From contig NC_049983.1 in NCBI RefSeq assembly GCF_000003815.2, forward strand, positions 3,085,960 to 3,149,959: a stretch of DNA of 64,000 bases, read 5' to 3'. Source of the DNA: Branchiostoma floridae (lineage: Eukaryota > Chordata > Leptocardii > Amphioxiformes > Branchiostomatidae). Positions 24,701-33,700 of the stretch are shown here, piece by piece. The translations under genes and the position numbers were made by a program. The notes beneath the pieces were generated by a model. That model was given only the letters and a program-made list of their open reading frames with translations, had not been told where the DNA came from and searched no databases. The stretch's first letter is position 1, and each line of letters starts with the position of its first letter.

Positions 24701-27700
24701 ATTTGAAATCATGTTGTTGTTCAGAATTCCTGTAGCAACTTGTGCAATGTACATTATTTTGTACATGCATGTTAAAAAAAACACAAGGGTAAAACAGACT
24801 GTACGGAAAGACAGGAAAAGATGATACAGTTCATCAGTTTATTTGTGTTGCTCGAAAGTGATGTGTTAAGCGTAAATTAAAACTTGGACTTACAGGTTAC
24901 GGAGGCCTGGGGTTGTCCATCGAGGGACCCAGCAAGGCAGACATTAACTGCAGGGACAACGAGGACGGTACCTGCACTGTCACCTACAGGCCGACCGAAC
25001 CTGGCAACTACATCATCAACATCAAGTTTGCAGATCAGCATGTACCAGGTACTGCCTTCCTTTTCAGTATAAGTTAGCCCCATACGTACATGTACTCAGT
25101 AGTTCAAATAGTCCCGAAAAATTGTACACAGGACTTCTGTATATTAGAAAAAATGGTCAAGTTAATTCAGTCACACATTGTCAAGTACCTAGTAGACTCT
25201 TCCAGTGGTTAAAAACTACTCTTAAGGGAACAAAGTGATGGTAAGATGGCCCTTGTTGAATCAGAGAATACAGTTTCTTTCGTTCTGATACTCAAATCTA
25301 CACTTGGTACCAAGTTGTTACGAAGTAGTAGCTTGAGTACCATCTGTAGTGACCGCTGCCTCAAAACTTTCGTTTGCTAACCACCCTCCGTATAGTGACC
25401 GGATGGTACTCAGGCTAACGAAGTAGGGTGACCAAGTTGAAAAGCTCCAGAAGTTTTACAGATTTGCTATCTTGTATGAGGATGTCTTTAAATGTTTGAG
25501 ACTTACTCCACTGTTTTTTTCTCTACAGGGAGTCCTTTCACAGTGAAAGTGACAGGAGAGGGCGCCGGCAAACACACCGAGAAGATCACACGAAAACGAC
25601 AGGCCGCATCCGTGGCAACGGTCGGCAGCACGTGTGACCTGAACCTTAAGATACCAGGTGTGTGGAGAAAGTCCTTCTCATCTGCATCTTAAAAGTCTGT
25701 GATGTTGTCTGCAACTTGATGTTTATTTTAGGTTTTCTGCTGTCTGGAGATTCTCAGCACTGGTAAAGTAAGAATGATAATAACTGTACATAATCATATT
25801 TTGCAGCATCCCCGGAATAACCAGAATTATGATTTCTTTTGTTCAGTTTTTATGATAATCATAGATTTTGTTAAACATTGCATGGCTTTTTTGTCTGTGT
25901 ATACAAACATGTACGTGTGTGCCTTTGTAAAATTTTTAACTTTTTTCTGATATATCATTTCAAATTGCTAAAAGCTTTATTGTCACATTGTATAAATGTG
26001 CCTCTTTTTTCTCTCTTGTCGACATCATATCCTAAGCTACAACTTCAACCTATTGAGTAGACAGAATTTTATCCCATTAGAAATCGTAACCTTGACTTGT
26101 TTCCTTAGTAAGAGTAGTGCATTTCTTCATATTTCTATGCTCTTTTACTCAGGCCCCCATTCCACTAGTTGGAGATCTCACTGCGATCAAAAATCGGATT
26201 TGCAACCCTTAATTACACATTCAAATGATTGACTGATTCATAATTGATATGTCATGTATTAAGTACAAAAGTATGACTGAAAAGACAAAACACAAATCAT
26301 AAAAAGATGTGTTTTAACTTTAAAAGCTTGTGTGATTGCTGTCAAATTTTCGTATTTTCCTCAAATATCAAAATTTTGTCAAATAGAAATTGCTCAGCAT
26401 GTGTTCAAACTTTGACAAGTGATTCAAATTTCTTCAGAAATCATAGAAATTTGAAGTCACTTACAAATTGTGCGTTGGCAGAGAGGTCACCACTCTGTAG
26501 GAATGGGGGTGTAACATCAAGTGCGAGTTAATATCTTCTGTGCCTTCTCGTCCCCCCCTAGCCAATTGGTTCCAAATGATACAAGCGAGCAAACGGATAG
26601 AAACCGTGACGCGAACAGAAATCAAAGGTGGAGTCCATCACCATATCCGTGAAACCCGAGTTGTGCCAGGCGGTCTGTGACGTCCTCCATGTGTCCACAC
26701 ACACACTTCTTGATTAATCCAAACCCCCCCTTTATTTTTTTACTTTTGGTTCCCTCCATCTGTGGGTGCGTTCGTGGTGTCAGGACGTTTCGGTGGCTGG
26801 ACAGTTGGTCAAACCAATGAGTAAGATACGGCACCAGGTCCATAATACGATCTGTGTTATGTAACATGAACAGAGGTGCCTGCCTAAAAAAATATACGTA
26901 TCCATACTAAGTTTACGGAATTCATAGTACAAGTTTTACCAAGTACATACAAATTTTATGGAATTCATGTGATCCACTTCTAAGAAATATTCCATTAACT
27001 ACTGAGAAACATGATGTTACATCAAAGAGATTCATCAGTCATGTATGAAAGTTACTACATTATTCTTCAAACAGTAATAGATTTTAAACTGTCAGACATA
27101 CCTCCAAATTTTCGATGTCTTCCAGTACGTCTTCTTCACGGAGTGACCTAGTCCTGTGAGAGCATAGAATATAGAGTAAGGATCATGGTTTTATTCCATA
27201 AAACTCGAAAATGGATTCCATAAAATTTGATTCTTAGTAGTAGATTCTATAAATTCTGTAAAATCCTTGTGCATTCCAAAAGACTCATATGATCTCCTTG
27301 AAAATTCTTAATGAATACTTAATAGGCACCCATGGTTATTGTTAGCTTAAAATTTGGGTCAAAGTTGAGTTAGAGACATTCTCTTGATGGCAAAACATCT
27401 TAGAAACAGTCCTAGACATGGTGTTGAGTGGTTATGACTGACTAGCGGCCAAACTGTCCAGTTCCCAAAACGTTCGAAGTTCTGCGTGCGTGCCCGGTGC
27501 CCGCTCCTGTGTGTGTACGTGAGTTTGTGCGTGCGTGCTTCCCCCCTAATGTACTGTGCTTGCGTTTCAGGCCTGTACATGCGAGGTCTAGTTGGGGAGC
27601 TACAGGAAGTGCATGGTACGCTGCCCTGCATGGATCTGAGTGTGGTTTATTTCATGTGACCGACCAGAACGAACACTGCGAAAAACACAGACACACTTCT

Positions 27701-30700
27701 GTTATGATAATGTTTTGTTTCAGCATGTCCACAGAAAAACACTGACACCACACACTTACCTTACACCCCTGTCACAATGAATGGTTTGTTCCACTTATGT
27801 AAGAGCATGCATGGCATCCGTCAAGTGATGTTTGATTTTGTTTTTCTACAAGTTTGATTTAAATCCAACTTGTTCCACTCCCACTTTGTCAACATTGTAA
27901 CAGGTGCATACTTTAATGGATAATAAATCTTTTCAGCCAAATTGCAAAGCATGCGTCATAACTCCAAAATTCTTTACGAAACATTGAAATTTGAAGTCAC
28001 TTACACCTGTAGCAGTGTTGAGAATGTTCTGTGTATTGGTTGACCCGGTCATGAACGCCCCCTATCATGCCAGCCATGTCCTGCATGCGTGTTGAGTCAG
28101 TATGCCGACTGCACACCATTCCGTTGTCTCTGTGAGTTTTGCCATACCAATAAGCGCATTACAGCGGCACTGCAAGAACGGGCCTTGTGACTGTTGTACG
28201 ACCGTGGCTGGCTATGGCAAGCTGTCGCACCTACATGTACATGTCATGTCGCACCTTTCGTGGCACTTTTGTTGTCAAATGTATGTAACTACATGTATGG
28301 TTCAAAAGTTCTACTCTAGAGCTACTGACAGTCCTTTAAATTTCTACTATTCAAAAATGCCAAAATCACATTTGATCTCTCATTTCGGACGGAAATTTTC
28401 TTTGGCAGTAAACTTTTGATTAATGGCAGCAAAGAGTAGAACTTATGACCAGGATCATAAGTCTGTGGTAAAAATCCTCTTTGTACGCCATTCTCATTTC
28501 GCGATGTTTCGTTTTTCCCCCCAACAGAAACCAGTCCGTTCGACCTGTCGGCCCAGGTGACCAGCCCGTCCGGGAGGACGGAAGACGCGGAGATCGTTGA
28601 GCTGGAGAACTGCACGTACAGCGTACGGTTCGTACCGGCCGAGATGGGCATCCACACCGTCAGCGTCAGGTACAAGGGACAACACGTGCCTGGTGAGTGG
28701 AGATCTATTCTTTTTTTATACTAGTAGAAGCCGCTTAATTGCACACGCCATTTTCCAGAGTGTATTTTATGCAATTATCCAGATGCTGCAATAATGCAAA
28801 GTTATTCAGCTAGACTGCTAATCCAGTGTTGGATTTGGGGATTTCATGCAATTAACAGAAGTGTGCGGTTATCCTTGTGTGATTTACTAGCTTCGTGTAC
28901 TTTCTATACAGATACCGTGTTTACTGTATTTGCAGTCCAGGAATAGGATAAGCGTTACCGTGGTTCTAAAACATATTTTCAATGCATGATAGACTTGTTT
29001 TAATTTGCTACAACAGTATTCAAATACAATTCAATCTCTACAGCTGGATAAAAGATGGAGATTTACGTTTCAAGTGACATCTAATACTCTTTTCAGCATC
29101 ACAGTCAGCATTGGTACAACAGTGTTCAATGCTACATGATTGTATTTGGTTTGATTAGATAGGAATTCTAACCGCTACATGTACTAAGACTAAGTAAATC
29201 TAGGTTTTACTTAGTACAGTATATTGTGATCCTGGCCCAAGACTTTGCCATTGGTCAAAGCTTAACCAATATTTTGTGTTCCCTTCTCCAGGGAGCCCGT
29301 TCCAGTTCACGGTTGGCCCCCTTACAGAGGGTGGTGCTGGGAAGGTGCAGGCTGGAGGACCTGGGCTGGAGAGGGGAGAGGTCGGACAGCTCTGTAAGTA
29401 ACATCTACATCTAGTGTACATCTAGTGTTTATTATCTTTCATTAGACTTGTTGCACAATTCTACTGTAACATGGTATCTTAATAAATACATACTGGTCGT
29501 CTTTATCTGCCAGATTGGAATCTACAAATTTAGCTATCATGTTGTTCTCTGTGTTGTAGTCCTATTAAAAACTGTTAGGGCTTGTAGTTCATAGCATAGA
29601 TGTTAAACTGTTGATTCTGTGTAGTAGGAAGGCAACACACCTAAAGCATGTTTAAGAACCTAGTAGAGTTAGGTTTATTTTGGTGCCATCCTAGTTAGTT
29701 TACTGGAGGTGGAATATAGAAGAGCTTTTGATTATTGCATAACAATTGTACATGGTACTATGTATGGCAACGAATATATGAGTGCCAGTAGCCTAACTAT
29801 AATGGCACCCAGGTTGTAAGTTCAGGACTGTTGTGATGTTGCTGACCAGATACATATTCCCAAAGTTATAGGTTGAATCTTAAAAATCGTATTCTGAAGT
29901 TTGGTCATGATAGTGCCATAACTGCATTTCAGCTGTACCATGAGAATATATATATATTTTTATGATCTCTGTTTTCTCCCTTCTCCAGCTGAGTTCACCA
30001 TCTGGACCCGTGAGGCGGGTGCAGGAGGCCTGGCCATCGCTGTGGAGGGTCCAGCCAAGTAAACTGTGCTATTGCTAACTGTACTGATGTCTGTTTTCTC
30101 CCTTCGTTCCAGCTGAGTTCACCATCTGGACCCGTGAGGCGGGTGCGGGAGGCCTGGCCATCGCTGTGGAGGGTCCAGCCAAGGGAACTGTGCTATTGCT
30201 AACTGTACTGATGTCTGTTTTCTCCCTTCTCCAGCTGAGTTTACCATCTGGACCCGTGAGGCGGGTGCGGGAGGCCTGGCCATCGCTGTGGAGGGTCCCG
30301 CCAAGGCTGAGATCAACTTTGAGGACAGGAAGGACGGGTCCTGCGGGGTGTCATACATGCCAACCGATCCAGGTACACAATGTCATATATATCATATGGA
30401 CACACTGAAAATAGGTTAACAATGTTAGTAGTAGTAGTAGTAGTAGACTGGTTTATTAAGCAATAAGGCTAGCATAATAGTCCTCCTCGCGGCCTAAGAG
30501 GCTGAATTGCGAGGACATTACAATCAAGTTCCATTCAAAATACATCAATTAGAAAACTTTATGGACGACGTTAAAACAATGGGTCAATAGTTACTAGTTA
30601 AATACAATATCGAAGTAATACGAATTTGTTATGTTCAAAGAACTCCACTATTTACAGACTTAGACTTTATATAGACTTTTAAAACTTCGACAAGACAACT

Positions 30701-33700
30701 TTGTAAGAAAAACGAGTTCGTAAGTCACCATGAGGAGGCAATAATTGTTATAGTGTGACTGAGGAGTTTGTTAGAGTCCGTTAAGCGTTTCCACAATGGC
30801 AGGGATGGCGCTTGACCTGTTCATTCAACATCAGTAAAACCAGGAATTGGCTGGGCAGCCCATAACTCTTTAGCCACCTTCCTCATAGATGATCATGAGG
30901 GCCTATAAATGGACAGGAACATTGAATTTCATTTTCATAAATCTATTCTGTCCTTCAGTCCTGAGGAAACTATTCACAGGACATCCAGGAAATTCCATTA
31001 CATCAAAGGTGTTTCATTGTTTGCGTCGCCTTGCGTGATATTTCAGGTTTGGATCTTGGAGACTTGAATTGCATGGAAAAATTTATGAAGGTTTGGAACA
31101 AATTTTGCTTGAAATGATCAACAAATCAGTACTACTATCGGATCCAAAGAAAGGTCGAACAACTTATTACTATAAAGTACAGAATAAATGTGATCCTACA
31201 GTTTGTTCTTCTACATAACAATTGCATACATGTACTTCTACAGATAAGACATGCTTGATCAGTGTTTAACTCACAGTATTTGTTTTTTACATCCCAGGAG
31301 AGTACCAGGTCAGCATCAAGTTTAACGATGACCACATCCCGGGCAGTCCCTTCAGCGTGGACGTGACCCCTCCGATGGGCGACGCTCGCCAGGTCAGCGT
31401 GTCCAGCCTGCAGGAGACCGGCCTCAAGCTCAACCAACCGGCTTCCTTCGCTGTCCAGCTGAACGGAGCGCGGCCCGGCGACCTCCAGGCTCAGGTCATC
31501 GCTCCATCCGGGGCACAGGAGGAGTGTATTATTACCGATGTGGAGGAGGGTATGTGTCTTAGGATTCTCGTATATTGTAGCATGTCTTTATACACTGGTA
31601 GGGCTGAAAATGTCTTAGACAGGTCAAGTGGACACAAGACATTCCTGAACAAATGCCAGCATGAAAAAACCTGAGGAAGGCATTTTTAAAACTCAGGCTC
31701 GAAAACTATACGTTCTTAACCAGTGAAGGGCATTTTGTTTACATCCTCTCTCCATGCACACGTTAGTCAGGGACTCCCCTCAGAGACCACCTATTTTTGG
31801 TACTTGATATTAAGCTTTTAGCTTCTTTCTGATGATTAATTGCTCCCTGCTCTAGTCATACATGTGTCCTGAAAAATTCAGCTTTCTTATTGAAGCTGTT
31901 TTAGATCCTTGTCCTGTTGTTCTTGTAGCCTATGGCATCAAATTGGTATGACAACCTAAGTTGAAATGACTACTGTAACACTTTTGCAAAAACATTTAGC
32001 ATTGAGTTAACATCAGTACTGTGTGATGTTAGATATGATCATGAACACCATGATTTGTAAATTAATGTAAATTGTGCATGTACATTCAACAATTGAACCT
32101 GACGAAGGGTGTGTGTCACTTTGACATCTTCAAGAAGTGCTTCTAAAATTGTGTATCTTTAGCATGTAAATATGCCTAGAAGACATTTTCACCAGAAAAG
32201 GAATGAAATCCTTGCCATTTCCATGGATGCACTGCACCAGTGTTCTAACCAGCCTGAATTTTTTTCTGTCCCCTGGATTTTGAATGGAAATCCTGTTGAA
32301 GGCATGATGGTCCAAAGGGGTCTAGACCCTCTAAAATGCTATTTCCTTTATTTTGTGGGTCAAATTTTGCTGATAGACTCAGCTTGGTTCAATCAATATC
32401 TTTACATGCTAATTTATATCCGTCACAAGAGGACAGAATGGGCAACATTTTTTTCCGTCCCCAGTTCCATCAAAGGACGGAAGGACGGATGCTGGCTAGA
32501 ACCCTGCACTGCACACTTTCTGTATTATATTATTCAGTACTTAGCAGGATCTCTTACAGTATGTAAACCCTGTGATGGTAGTAATCGTGAACCCTCTGCC
32601 TTTAGCAGGTCAGTATGTGGTGAGGTTCATGCCGCGGGAGAACGGCGTCTACACTGTCCACGTGACGTACAACGGCGTGCCCATCCCCGGCAGCCCGTTC
32701 CGTATCCGGGCGGGGTCGACGCTCGTGGAGGGAGACGCGGGCATGGTGCATGCCTACGGTGCTGGCTTGGAGGGGGGAAGAACAGGTGAGAGGTTTCAAT
32801 TACGTTTACTTTACCACAAAGTAGTAACTGTTTTGTTTGCGTTTTTATATATTGTATGTTCCCATTACACAAATGATAACAAACCTCGCTGGTTGGCCAT
32901 ATGGATCAAATTCCTTGAGTTCATGAGCTGAGTTCGATCCTTGGGTATTGGGTATGTTGTATGTTTGTCATTTCAAATGATGTTCTTATGTGTACTTGAT
33001 ATCATTTTTGCCCCAAATATTACACATGGATTAAATGCAAGGAAATCAAATTGGATTATTTTGTGTTCTTTGTTTGGATATTATAACCTGGAGTAGCAAT
33101 GGGAATGCTAAGAAATTGCAGACCCCTCTTTACTTAAAAAATACATTCAGTCTTCTAAAGTTTATACATTGTATATGTACACTTTGGGGTATTGGTCTGA
33201 GTTAATCTTGAACACCGGTGCAGTGGGTAGAGTGTTCGCCTTGCATTTGGTAGGTCGTGAGTTCGATCCCTGGTCGAGTGATACCAAAGACTTTACAAAT
33301 GGTACATGCTGCTTTCTCTGCTTAGCACTCAGCATTCGGGAAAGAGTATGAAAGTTGAACACACACAACTACCAGTGTACTAGCCCCCTGCTGTTGTAAT
33401 TGCGTTGTGTGGCCCAAGGGCTACTGAAACGGAGTTGGGCGCTGCCCTATGTGCCATCAGGCGCGGGAAGGACTTTAACTTTAACTTTAATCTTGATCAG
33501 TCTTGAATCTTCCTGGCAAAAATTTGTGTCGTTTATATAACCCTTTGTTTGATCCTGGTATCTCACTGTCTACATTACACTTGTGTTATCCAGGAGAGAG
33601 GTGTGAGTTTATCGTGAACACGATCAACGCGGGAGCGGGGGCGCTGGCCATCACGGTGGACGGCCCGTCCAAGGTGCAGCTGGACTGTGTGGAGTGCGAC

